Below are positions 8,687 to 16,272 of a stretch of DNA of 64,000 bases, one piece after another. The translations under genes were made by a program, and so were the position numbers. The notes below the pieces were generated by a model. That model was given only the letters and a program-made list of their open reading frames with translations, was not told where the DNA came from and searched no databases. This stretch comes from Albidovulum sediminis (GTDB lineage: Bacteria; Pseudomonadota; Alphaproteobacteria; Rhodobacterales; Rhodobacteraceae), in the NCBI RefSeq assembly GCF_025380365.1, contig NZ_JAOCQF010000001.1, forward strand, positions 1,414,245 to 1,478,244, written 5' to 3'. Every line of letters begins with the position of its first letter. Position 1 is the first letter of the stretch.

Positions 8687-9385
8687 ATGACCGATTGGCT
8701 GACACCCGATGAATGGCGCGCAGTGGCCCTGTCGCTGCGCGTTTCGTTCTGGGCCACGCTGGTCAGCCTGCCCTTCGGGCTCCTGGTCGCCTATGCGCTG
8801 GCGCGATGGAACTTCTGGGGCAAGCCGCTGCTCAACGGGGTGGTCCACCTGCCGCTGATCCTGCCGCCGGTGGTGACGGGCTATCTGCTGCTGATCATCT
8901 TCGGGCGACGGGGCGCGGTCGGGCAGGTCCTGGACGAGTGGTTCGGCGTCGTCCTTGCATTCCGCTGGACCGGGGCGGCGCTGGCGGCGGGGATCATGGC
9001 CTTTCCGCTGATGGTCCGCGCGATGCGGCTTGCGATCGAGGCGGTGGACCCGCGGCTCGAACAGGCAGCCGGCACGCTCGGGGCGTCGCGGCCTTGGGTC
9101 TTTGCCACCGTGACCCTGCCGCTGATCCTGCCCGGCGTCATCGCGGGCGCGATCCTTGCCTTCGCCAAGGCGATGGGAGAGTTCGGCGCGACCATCACCT
9201 TCGTCTCGAATATCCCCGGCCAGACCCAGACCCTGCCCTCGGCGATCTACGCCTTCCTGCAGGTGCCGGGCGGGGAGCCGCAGGCGGCGCGCCTTGTCGC
9301 CATCGCCATCGCGATTGCCATGGCGGCGCTTCTGCTGTCCGAATGGGTGGCACGCGCGGTGGCCCGGAGGATCTCGGGCCAATGA
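8687..9385 (+). CDS. modB: Molybdate ABC transporter permease
   Basis: A 232-residue inner-membrane permease of the ModB/CysTW family. The EAA loop (EQAAGTLGASRPWVFATVTLPLI, split here for brevity) spans about residues 125-147. The last turn GEFGATITFVSN is diagnostic for ModB. It follows modA by 29 bases and its stop overlaps the modC start (ATGA). It forms the homodimeric pore for molybdate. Confidence 0.93.
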   Translation: MTDWLTPDEWRAVALSLRVSFWATLVSLPFGLLVAYALARWNFWGKPLLNGVVHLPLILPPVVTGYLLLIIFGRRGAVGQVLDEWFGVVLAFRWTGAALAAGIMAFPLMVRAMRLAIEAVDPRLEQAAGTLGASRPWVFATVTLPLILPGVIAGAILAFAKAMGEFGATITFVSNIPGQTQTLPSAIYAFLQVPGGEPQAARLVAIAIAIAMAALLLSEWVARAVARRISGQ

Positions 9386-10485
9386 CCCTTCGGATCGCCC
9401 TGAAGCACCGGTTCGAGGGGTTTTCGCTGGACCTGGCATTCGAGGCGCCGGCCGGGGTGACGGCCCTGTTCGGGCGGTCGGGATCGGGCAAGACGACGGT
9501 GATCAACGCCGTCGCCGGCCTGTTCCGCCCCGACGAGGGCAGGATCGCGGCCGACGGCGTGGTGCTTCTCGACACCGGCGCGGGCCGGTGCCTGCCGCCC
9601 CACCGCCGCCGCATCGGCTATGTCTTTCAGGATGCCCGCCTGTTCCCGCACCTGACGGTACGGCAGAACCTGCTCTTCGGCCGCTGGTTCGCGCCCGCCG
9701 GGCCCGATGTGGGGCCGGGTGTGGGGCTTGAGCGGATCGTCGCGCTTCTGGGGATCGCCCCGCTGCTTGACCGTCGCCCCGCCACGCTTTCGGGGGGCGA
9801 AAGGCAGCGCGTTGCCATCGGCCGCGCGATCCTGTCGAACCCGCGCCTTCTGCTGATGGACGAACCGCTCGCCGCGCTCGACGAGGCGCGCAAGGGAGAA
9901 ATCCTGCCCTATCTCGAACGGCTGCGCGACGAACTGGGCCTGCCCATCCTCTACGTCAGCCATTCGGTCGCCGAGGTGGCACGCCTGGCCACGACCGTCG
10001 TGCTGATGGAGGCCGGCCGCGTCACCGCCATCGGCCCGGCGAGCACGATCCTGTCAGACCCCGCGATCGCCCCCGTCATGGGCCTGCGCGAGGCGGGCGC
10101 CATGATCTCCGCCCGCGTCGTGGCGCAGGAGGCGGACGGCCTGACCCGGCTCGACACCGGGGCCGGGCCGGTCTGGCTGCCGCGAATAGAGGCGGCCGAG
10201 GGTGCCACGGTACGCCTCAGGATCCTGGCTCAGGACGTGATGCTCGCGACGCGGCGCCCCGAGGGGATTTCGGCCCTGAACATCCTGTCGGTCACGGTCC
10301 GGGACATCCACCTCGGCGAAGGTCCGGGCGCGCTGGTGCGGCTGTCGGCGGGCGAGGCCACGATCCTGGCGCGGGTGACCCGCCGCTCGGTCGATGCGCT
10401 GGACCTGCGGGCGGGCCGGCCTGTCTTCGCGGTGCTCAAGGCCGTCTCTGTCGCGCGCGAGAACGTGGGCCGCGCAGGGCCGTGA
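9382..10485 (+). CDS. modC: Molybdate ABC transporter ATPase
   Basis: A 367-residue ATPase with Walker A FGRSGSGKTTV, signature LSGGERQRVAIG and Walker B LLLMDEPLAALD, followed by a C-terminal Mop/TOBE domain (about residues 300-360) that binds molybdate and allows feedback inhibition. The ATG at 9382 overlaps the modB stop by ATGA; the longer open frame upstream is out-of-frame noise inside modB. The molybdenum hydroxylase genes about 6 kb downstream would use the imported metal. Confidence 0.92.
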   Translation: MTLRIALKHRFEGFSLDLAFEAPAGVTALFGRSGSGKTTVINAVAGLFRPDEGRIAADGVVLLDTGAGRCLPPHRRRIGYVFQDARLFPHLTVRQNLLFGRWFAPAGPDVGPGVGLERIVALLGIAPLLDRRPATLSGGERQRVAIGRAILSNPRLLLMDEPLAALDEARKGEILPYLERLRDELGLPILYVSHSVAEVARLATTVVLMEAGRVTAIGPASTILSDPAIAPVMGLREAGAMISARVVAQEADGLTRLDTGAGPVWLPRIEAAEGATVRLRILAQDVMLATRRPEGISALNILSVTVRDIHLGEGPGALVRLSAGEATILARVTRRSVDALDLRAGRPVFAVLKAVSVARENVGRAGP

Positions 10486-10525
10486 CGGCGTGCGCGCGCC
10501 GGGGCGGCCGGTCGCGGCGGCCCCG

Positions 10526-10774
10526 CTAGTGCAGAGTGGCGGGCAAGGGATTGGCGCCGGCCGCGAGGCGCCGCAGCGTCAGCCCGACCGCCCTGCCCGC
10601 CTCGGCCAGGATCGGCGCGGCGTCGGCCCGCACCATCAGGGTCGCCAGCAGCATCGCATCCTCGCGCTCCTCCTCGGCCGCGGGCATGAGGAAGTTGGCA
10701 AAGCAGGCCGCGCCCCCGCCAAGGCAGCGGCAGCCCGCCTTGTGGTGGAGGAGCGGGCGGGAAACCCCGCGCAC
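10526..10774 (-). CDS. Small hypothetical protein
   Basis: An 82-residue frame with a GTG start. It has a Cys-rich start (KAGCRCLGGGAACFANFL) and an even, protein-like composition after that (EEEREDAMLLATLMVRADAAP). I do not recognise a named family. It is the only plausible gene in the 349 bases between modC and the second livK-like gene. No good ribosome binding site is visible and a strong terminator lies just upstream on the same strand, so expression is doubtful. A chance open frame in GC-rich DNA is a real alternative. Confidence 0.35.
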   Translation of the reverse strand: MRGVSRPLLHHKAGCRCLGGGAACFANFLMPAAEEEREDAMLLATLMVRADAAPILAEAGRAVGLTLRRLAAGANPLPATLH

Positions 10775-10777
10775 GCA

Positions 10778-10805
10778 AAGGCCCCGGTCCTGCGACCGGG
10801 GCCTT
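10778..10805. terminator. Strong bidirectional terminator-like hairpin
   Basis: A perfect 12-bp stem, AAGGCCCCGGTC (10778-10789) with its complement at 10794-10805, and a CTGC loop. It lies 30 bases past the stop of the second livK-like gene (minus strand). Only short T runs flank it, as is usual in GC-rich genomes. It would end the minus-strand Liv operon and could also stop read-through from modC. Confidence 0.75.
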
Positions 10806-10834
10806 CGTCTCTGGTGCGCGGCTGGCTTTCGGGT

Positions 10835-12052
10835 TTATTCGAAGGCGCTGGCGGGGTAGAACTTCACGTTCTCCCACTTGCCGTCCTTGGCCTGCTGGAT
10901 CGAATAGGACCCGGCGGGCGTGCCGCTTGCGTCGAAGGCAAGCGGGCCCGAGGCGCCCTCGTAGTTCACGTCCTTGCCGGCGGCGATCGCCTCCTTGCCG
11001 GCGGCAAAGCTGCTGACGGCCTCGCCCCCGTCGGCGATGTCACGGATGACCGCGTTGATCCCCTCGCCGGTGCAGGCATCGGCCTTTTCCAGCGACAGCG
11101 CGATCAGGTTCGCCATGTCGAAGGAGTTCGCCGCGAACGGCCCCGGCTCCGCCCCGTTCTTTTCCTGATAGAGCGCGTCGAAGGCCTTGTATTCGGGCAA
11201 CGAGCTGTCGGCGTCGGCAAATTCCACGAAGGCGCGGTCGTTCAGGTACTGCGCGCCCACGGCATCGAATATCTCGGGCACGGCGAGGTCGGCGGTGAAG
11301 AGCCACTCACCCTCGAACCCGCCCGCGGTCGCCTCCTTGATCACGGTCACGCCGGATTCCTGGCCACCGGCCAGGTAGATCGCATCCGGCGCATTGGCGA
11401 GGACGGAGACAAGCTCGGCCTGGTAGGACGGCTGGCCGGGGTTGTAGATGACGTAGTCGGTCAGTTCGATCCCCGAGGCGGCAAGCTTGTCCTTGGCGAC
11501 CTGCGCGGGCGAGATCGTCGATTCCTCGTTCTGAACCAGCATCGCCACGCGCTTGTAGCCCTTTTCGCTGAGCCACAGACCCGAGGCCGCGCCGTCGCCG
11601 AGGTCGGAGGAAACCGTGCGATAGACATAGTCGCCGCCCAGTTCGTTCAGCGTGATCGTCCCCGCGTAGGGCGACATGATCACGGTCTTGGTGCGCTTGG
11701 CCAGATCGACAAGCGCCACCATCACGCCCGAGGTCGGGCCGACGACGGCGACGGCGCCTTCGCTCTCGATCATCTTGGTGGCCTCGCGGATGCCCACCTC
11801 GGGGTTGCCGCCGGTGTCGGCGACGACGGTGCGGATCATGCCGCACTTGGTGCCGCCCGCCGCGTTCACTTCGGCCACGCCCAGTTCGACGGCCCCGGCG
11901 ACGATCTTGCCGAACTCCCCAAGCTCACCCGTCAGCGGCACGAGCACGCCGATGGTGACCTCCTGCGCGGACGCGGCAAGGGTCGAGGCGGCGAAGGTTC
12001 CGGCGAGCAGCGTGGATTTGAGCAGCATGCTCCTTATGGTCTGCGTCTTCAT
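10835..12052 (-). CDS. ABC transporter substrate-binding protein, LivK family (second system)
   Basis: A 405-residue periplasmic binding protein with a signal peptide (MKTQTIRSMLLKSTLL, cleavage at ASA-QE near residue 30) and the Peripla_BP_6 opening VTIGVLVPLTGELGEFG. It is the last gene of the second Liv operon (livHMGF-livK order), unlike the first system where the binding protein comes first. The operon is read from the promoter at about 15451-15478, which carries the AGTATACT-like element shared with the molybdenum hydroxylase and PreA units. It probably captures the substrate of that pathway. The ligand is unknown. Confidence 0.87.
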   Translation of the reverse strand: MKTQTIRSMLLKSTLLAGTFAASTLAASAQEVTIGVLVPLTGELGEFGKIVAGAVELGVAEVNAAGGTKCGMIRTVVADTGGNPEVGIREATKMIESEGAVAVVGPTSGVMVALVDLAKRTKTVIMSPYAGTITLNELGGDYVYRTVSSDLGDGAASGLWLSEKGYKRVAMLVQNEESTISPAQVAKDKLAASGIELTDYVIYNPGQPSYQAELVSVLANAPDAIYLAGGQESGVTVIKEATAGGFEGEWLFTADLAVPEIFDAVGAQYLNDRAFVEFADADSSLPEYKAFDALYQEKNGAEPGPFAANSFDMANLIALSLEKADACTGEGINAVIRDIADGGEAVSSFAAGKEAIAAGKDVNYEGASGPLAFDASGTPAGSYSIQQAKDGKWENVKFYPASAFE

Positions 12053-12075
12053 TGTCTTGTTCCTCCCTTATGTCG

Positions 12076-12783
12076 TTACACGTGAACCTGAAGCAGGACT
12101 TCTTCCAGGCGGCCAGGTGCCAGCAGCGACCTGGCTTCGAGGATTTCGGAGGTGCGGCCGGCGTCGATCACATAGGCCGTCTCGGAAATGGCGAGGATCT
12201 TTTCGGGGTTCTGTTCCACCACCCAGACCACCCCCATGCCCTCCTCGGCCAGTTCGCGAACCCAGGAGACGATGCGGTCGACGAAGATCGGGGCAAGACC
12301 CGCGGTCGGTTCGTCGAGGATCAGGATGTCGGGGCCGGCCACCAGCGCCATGGCGATGGCCAGCGTCTGGCGTTCGCCGCCAGACAGGGTCGAGGCCGCC
12401 TGATCCGCGCGTTCGGCCAGGATCGGGAACCGGCGCAGCACCTCGGCCACCCGCTCCCCCGCCCCCTCGAAGGCGAGCGAGGAGGCGCGCAGGTTGTCCC
12501 TGACCGAGAGGGCGGAAAAGACGTTGTGATCCTGCGGCACGAAGCCGATGCCTTCCTTGCAGATCGAAAGCGCGCTGTGGCCGACGAGAGAGTTGCCGCG
12601 ATAGCGCATCTCCCCCTCCATCACCGGAAGGTGCCCGGCGATGGTCTTCATCAGCGTGGATTTTCCGGCGCCGTTCGGCCCCAGGACGGCGGTGATCTCG
12701 CGCGGCGGCGCGGTCAGGTCGATGCCGTGCAGGATCTGGACCTTGCCGTAGCCCGATTTCAGCCCCTTGACCTCAAGCTGCAT
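12076..12783 (-). CDS. livF: ABC transporter ATPase LivF (second system)
   Basis: A 235-residue LivF-type ATPase with Walker A GPNGAGKST, signature LSGGERQTLAIA and Walker B ILILDEPTAGLAP. It overlaps the livG gene by 11 bases at its start and is followed 23 bases later by the binding-protein gene. It pairs with LivG to power the second Liv transporter. Confidence 0.9.
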   Translation of the reverse strand: MQLEVKGLKSGYGKVQILHGIDLTAPPREITAVLGPNGAGKSTLMKTIAGHLPVMEGEMRYRGNSLVGHSALSICKEGIGFVPQDHNVFSALSVRDNLRASSLAFEGAGERVAEVLRRFPILAERADQAASTLSGGERQTLAIAMALVAGPDILILDEPTAGLAPIFVDRIVSWVRELAEEGMGVVWVVEQNPEKILAISETAYVIDAGRTSEILEARSLLAPGRLEEVLLQVHV

Positions 12784-13546
12784 GGTCCGCCCCCAGATAG
12801 GCAGTGATCACCTTTTCGTCGGCCTTGATCTCTGCCGGGGTGCCTTGCGACAGAAGCTGGCCGTTCTGCAGGACAACCACCCGGTCGGCGATGCGCAAGA
12901 GGAAGTGGAGGTTGTGCTCCACCACGATCAGCGTCCGCCCCTCGGCATGCAGATCGACGAGGATGTTCGACAGTTTTGACTGGAGGCTGGGGTCGACCCC
13001 GGCGGTGGGTTCGTCCAGAAGCAGGATCTTGGGGTCGCGCACCAGTTGCCGCGCCACCTCCAGCATCCGCAACTCGCCGCCCGAAAGGCTGCCCACATGG
13101 TCATTGATCCGTTCGGACAGGCCCACGCGCGCCAGCACCGCCGCGGCCTTGTCCCGCAGCGCGCCTTCGCTGTCCCGCCAGCGGCCGGAGAACGCCATGC
13201 CGACGCGTTCGCCTGCGCTGTCGGCGCCGACGATCACGTTGTCGAGCACGCTGAGCGAGGGGAAGGCGCGCGGGGTCTGGAAGGTGCGGCCCAGCCCCAG
13301 CGCGGCGATTTCGGACGCGCGCGCTTTCGCAAGGTCCACCCCGTCCAGAAGCACCTTGCCTTCGTCGGGCTTGAGGACGCCCGAGATCAGGTTGAAGGTC
13401 GTGGACTTGCCCGCCCCGTTCGGCCCGATCAGGCCGAGGAAAGTGCCTTCGGGGACCGTGAAGCTCAGCCCGTCGTCGCCGCCGACGGCCTTGAGCCCGC
13501 CGAAGCGCTTGATGACCCGGTCCACGACCAGCAGATCGCGTGTCAT
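12773..13546 (-). CDS. livG: ABC transporter ATPase LivG (second system)
   Basis: A 257-residue LivG-type ATPase. The start at 13546 (MTRDLLVVDRVIKRFGG) overlaps the livM stop by ATGA; the longer open frame is antisense to livM. Walker A GPNGAGKST, signature LSGGELRMLEVARQL and Walker B ILLLDEPTAGVDP are intact, in contrast to the irregular signature of the first system's LivG. Confidence 0.9.
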   Translation of the reverse strand: MTRDLLVVDRVIKRFGGLKAVGGDDGLSFTVPEGTFLGLIGPNGAGKSTTFNLISGVLKPDEGKVLLDGVDLAKARASEIAALGLGRTFQTPRAFPSLSVLDNVIVGADSAGERVGMAFSGRWRDSEGALRDKAAAVLARVGLSERINDHVGSLSGGELRMLEVARQLVRDPKILLLDEPTAGVDPSLQSKLSNILVDLHAEGRTLIVVEHNLHFLLRIADRVVVLQNGQLLSQGTPAEIKADEKVITAYLGADHAA

Positions 13547-14469
13547 GCCGCGGCCCTCCGTTTCACCATCGCCTCGAACGGTTGCCAGCGCAGGATCAGG
13601 ATGAAGAGGATGCCAGTGACGATGTCCTCGCCGGCCGCCGCGATCTCGGCGGCGCGCACGGATTCGAAGGGGAAGGCGCGCACGAGTTCCTGAAACCCGA
13701 CCAGCGCCATGGTGCCGAGGACCGCGCCGAGGATCGTGCGCTCGCCGCCGAGGACCAGCGCGATCCAGACGAAGAAGGTGACTTCGGCGGTGAAGAGGTC
13801 GGGGCTGACGAGCGTCGTGATCATGGCGTAGAGCGCGCCCGCAAAGCCGATCGGAACGGCCGAGATCACGAAGACCTCGAACCTGAGTCGCGCGATGTCC
13901 TTGCCGATCGCCTCTGCCGCGGTCTCGTCGTCGCGCACGGCGTCGATGGCGCGGCCATAGGGCGAGGCGAGCAGGCGGCGGAAGACGAGCGCGGTCGCCA
14001 GCATCAAGAGGAAGGCCGCGCCCGCATAGGCCCAGGCGTCGGGCAGGCCGAGGCTGCCGGGGTCGGGCCGTTCCACGTTGGCAAGCCCGACGGTGCCGTT
14101 GCCGATCCGGCGTTCGTTGACCAGAAGCGAATGCAGCATCTCGGCAAAGGCGAAGGTGGTCAGCGCCAGATACTCGCCCCTCAGCCGCAGGGTCGGCCAA
14201 CCGGTGAGGACGGCGAAGGCCATCGAGGCGACACCCGCCGCCAGGAAGCCTGCCCACCAGGGCCCGTGCAGGCCGACCAGGTACTGGTCCAGGCCGCTCG
14301 GCGGTTCCTGCGTGACGATCGCATAGGCATAGGCGCCCGCCGCGAAATAGGCGACGGTGCCGAAGTTGATCATCCCGCCACGCGCGTATTGCAGGTTCAA
14401 GGACAGCGTCAGGACCGAGAACAGGCTGCCGAACATGACGACGGCCAGGAAAAGCTGCACGAGGTTCAT
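13543..14469 (-). CDS. livM: ABC transporter permease LivM (second system)
   Basis: A 308-residue polytopic permease of the LivM type. Motifs: LNLQYARGGMINFGTVAYFAAGAY near the start (quoted in part: GGMINFGTVAYFA) and GGERTILGAVLGTMALVGF near the C-terminus. It overlaps livH and livG by 4 bases on each side. It forms the pore of the second Liv transporter with LivH. Confidence 0.89.
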   Translation of the reverse strand: MNLVQLFLAVVMFGSLFSVLTLSLNLQYARGGMINFGTVAYFAAGAYAYAIVTQEPPSGLDQYLVGLHGPWWAGFLAAGVASMAFAVLTGWPTLRLRGEYLALTTFAFAEMLHSLLVNERRIGNGTVGLANVERPDPGSLGLPDAWAYAGAAFLLMLATALVFRRLLASPYGRAIDAVRDDETAAEAIGKDIARLRFEVFVISAVPIGFAGALYAMITTLVSPDLFTAEVTFFVWIALVLGGERTILGAVLGTMALVGFQELVRAFPFESVRAAEIAAAGEDIVTGILFILILRWQPFEAMVKRRAAA

Positions 14470-15329
14470 GACCGCGCCTTCCCCGACAGCCCCTGCGGGC
14501 GGACAAGCAGGGCCAGGATCACCACGAGGAAGGCGATCAGCGGCCGGTAGCCCGCCGGTATCCAGTAGACCGACATGTCCATCGCGATGCCGACGATCAG
14601 CCCCGCGGCGATCACGCTGTAGAGCGAGCCGAGCCCGGCCAGGATCGCCACGGCAAGGATCTGCAGGATCTGGTTGAAGGCGATGTCGGTCGAGAGCGTC
14701 GCGATCAGCGCCAGCATCACCCCCGCCAGCCCCGCCAGCCCCGAGGCGATCAGCCAGGTCGCGCGCGAGGTCTGGCGCACGTCGATCCCGCGTGAGGCTG
14801 CAAGCTCGGGGTTCGACGACATCGCCCGGATCGCAAGCCCGGTCTTCGTCCGGTTCAGGAACAGCGCAAGCGAGATGCCGGTTGCCGCCGCAAGTGCCAC
14901 GACGACCATCTGGTAGTCGGTGATGCGCAGGCCGAAGGCCTTGTAGGAGGTCGCCAGCGGCATGTCGAGCGAGCGGATGCCGGTGCCGATGATGGCGTGC
15001 ATGACGCCGGCCATGACATAGGCCACCCCGACAGAGGTGATCAGCAGGACCGCCGGCCCGAGCCGGCGCATCGGGTCATAGACCACCCGCCCGATCGCCA
15101 GTCCCAGGAATGCCGTCGCCACCACCGCGACCGCGGCCGAGGGCAGGAAGGGCCAGCCCGCCACCGCGTTCAGCCCCCAGGTGATGAAGGCAGAGACGCC
15201 CAGCATTTCGGCATGCGCGATGTTGAGGAACCCCTCGACCTGGCGCGTCAGAGAGAATCCGATGGTGGCGAGGATCAGGAAACAGCCTGTCACCACTCCT
15301 GTCAGGGCGTACTGCGCCAGCAAGGTCAC
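14466..15329 (-). CDS. livH: ABC transporter permease LivH (second system)
   Basis: A 287-residue LivH-type permease and the first gene of the second Liv operon. Motifs VEGFLNIAHAEMLGVSAF and AGLGSLYSVIAAGLIVG are visible. It lies about 120 bases downstream of the promoter with the AGCATACT element (15451-15458). The leader also has a 7-bp hairpin at about 15352-15369. Confidence 0.89.
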   Translation of the reverse strand: MTLLAQYALTGVVTGCFLILATIGFSLTRQVEGFLNIAHAEMLGVSAFITWGLNAVAGWPFLPSAAVAVVATAFLGLAIGRVVYDPMRRLGPAVLLITSVGVAYVMAGVMHAIIGTGIRSLDMPLATSYKAFGLRITDYQMVVVALAAATGISLALFLNRTKTGLAIRAMSSNPELAASRGIDVRQTSRATWLIASGLAGLAGVMLALIATLSTDIAFNQILQILAVAILAGLGSLYSVIAAGLIVGIAMDMSVYWIPAGYRPLIAFLVVILALLVRPQGLSGKARS

Positions 15330-15450
15330 GTCTCACCTCCCACCTCGCCCGCCCGCGGCTTCCCGCGGGGCGGCCGGTTCGTGTCTGTCCCGGTACTTCG
15401 AAGCGCCGGAGTTCAGGCCGGGGTGTACCGTGATCGGTTTCTATTTACGA

Positions 15451-15478
15451 AGTATGCTCCTCTTTACTGCAAACGCAA
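15451..15478 (-). promoter_or_regulatory. Promoter of second Liv operon with AGTATACT-type element
   Basis: Read on the minus strand: -35 TTGCGT (15473-15478), 16-base spacer, -10 CATACT (15451-15456), continuing as AGCATACTTCGTAAA. This is the most divergent of four matching promoters in the window (one T to C change in the core palindrome and C to G in TCCT). It lies about 120 bases before livH. Confidence 0.6.
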
Positions 15479-15529
15479 CGATTTTCTTTGCCCGCCGACA
15501 CGTCCCGCGAAGGCTGCGGGGACACCACG

Positions 15530-16057
15530 CTAGAGCGTGCCCATGGGCGCCCGGCTCGCCTCGTTGTTGGCATCGACCATCTTGTTGATCAGGCGGAAGA
15601 ATTCGTCGCGCTCCTCGTCGGTCAGGGGGGCGATCAGGCGTTCTTGCGCGCGCGCCATCCGGGGACGCACGCCCTTGATGAAGGCGCGCCCCGCCTCGGT
15701 GATCTTGACCAGTTTCGCGCGCCGGTCGAACTTCGAGGACTGGCGGGTGAGAAAGCCGCGCCGCTCCAGCCGCCGGATCACGTCGGCCCCGCTGGTGCGG
15801 TCGATTCCGACCGAGGTGGAGAGGGTGAGCTGATCCATCTCCTCGCCGCTTTGCAACACGGTCAGGATGGCGGACTGCACCGGCGTCACATCCTCGCTGC
15901 CGCATTCCTCGGCGAAAAGGCCCACATGGATCTGGTGCAGGCGCCGGATCAGGTAACCGGGACGGGTCCACAACTCGTCATAGGTGCGACTGCGGACCTT
16001 GCCGGGCCGCGGTTCCTTGCCTGGCGTCTGTGACGTTTTGTCCATGTCCACCGCCAT
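15530..16057 (-). CDS. MarR-family transcriptional regulator
   Basis: A 175-residue MarR-type winged-helix regulator: dimerisation helices at both ends and a central wHTH with LTLSTSVGIDRTSGADVIRR, then FDRRAKLVKITEAGR (the beta-wing with conserved D-R). Start chosen at ATG 16057 (AAGGA just upstream); ATG 16045 (MDKTSQ) is also possible. It is divergent from the molybdenum hydroxylase operon, and the AGTATACT element at 16178 lies between them. It is the only regulator gene in the 10.8-26 kb block and so is the likely controller of the four matching promoters. MarR proteins of this type usually release DNA on binding an aromatic ligand. Confidence 0.85.
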   Translation of the reverse strand: MAVDMDKTSQTPGKEPRPGKVRSRTYDELWTRPGYLIRRLHQIHVGLFAEECGSEDVTPVQSAILTVLQSGEEMDQLTLSTSVGIDRTSGADVIRRLERRGFLTRQSSKFDRRAKLVKITEAGRAFIKGVRPRMARAQERLIAPLTDEERDEFFRLINKMVDANNEASRAPMGTL

Positions 16058-16157
16058 TTCCTTGCGATCCGGGACCGGCCTGCGAGTCCCGCATTTCCGG
16101 TCCTGTCTTATCACCGCTCGGCCCCCGTCAAACAAGCCTTCACGCGCGCCAAGGGTG

Positions 16158-16185
16158 TTGCATGGGTGTTATTGTGCAGTATACT
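16158..16185 (+). promoter_or_regulatory. Promoter of Mo-hydroxylase operon with palindromic AGTATACT -10 element
   Basis: -35 TTGCAT (16158-16163), 16-base spacer, -10 TATACT (16180-16185). The -10 is inside AGTATACTTCCTTTG; AGTATACT (16178-16185) is a perfect 8-bp palindrome. It lies 88 bases before the large-subunit start and about 120 bases before the divergent MarR start, so it could serve both directions. Three other operons in the window carry the same oriented element. Confidence 0.7.
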
Positions 16186-16272
16186 TCCTTTGTGGTCCAC
16201 CCTTTTCGGACCCTCCGGTTTCTGCATGAATGCGCCGGTCGGGCCGGCAGGTTGCGGCGAAGGAAGGTGAAC

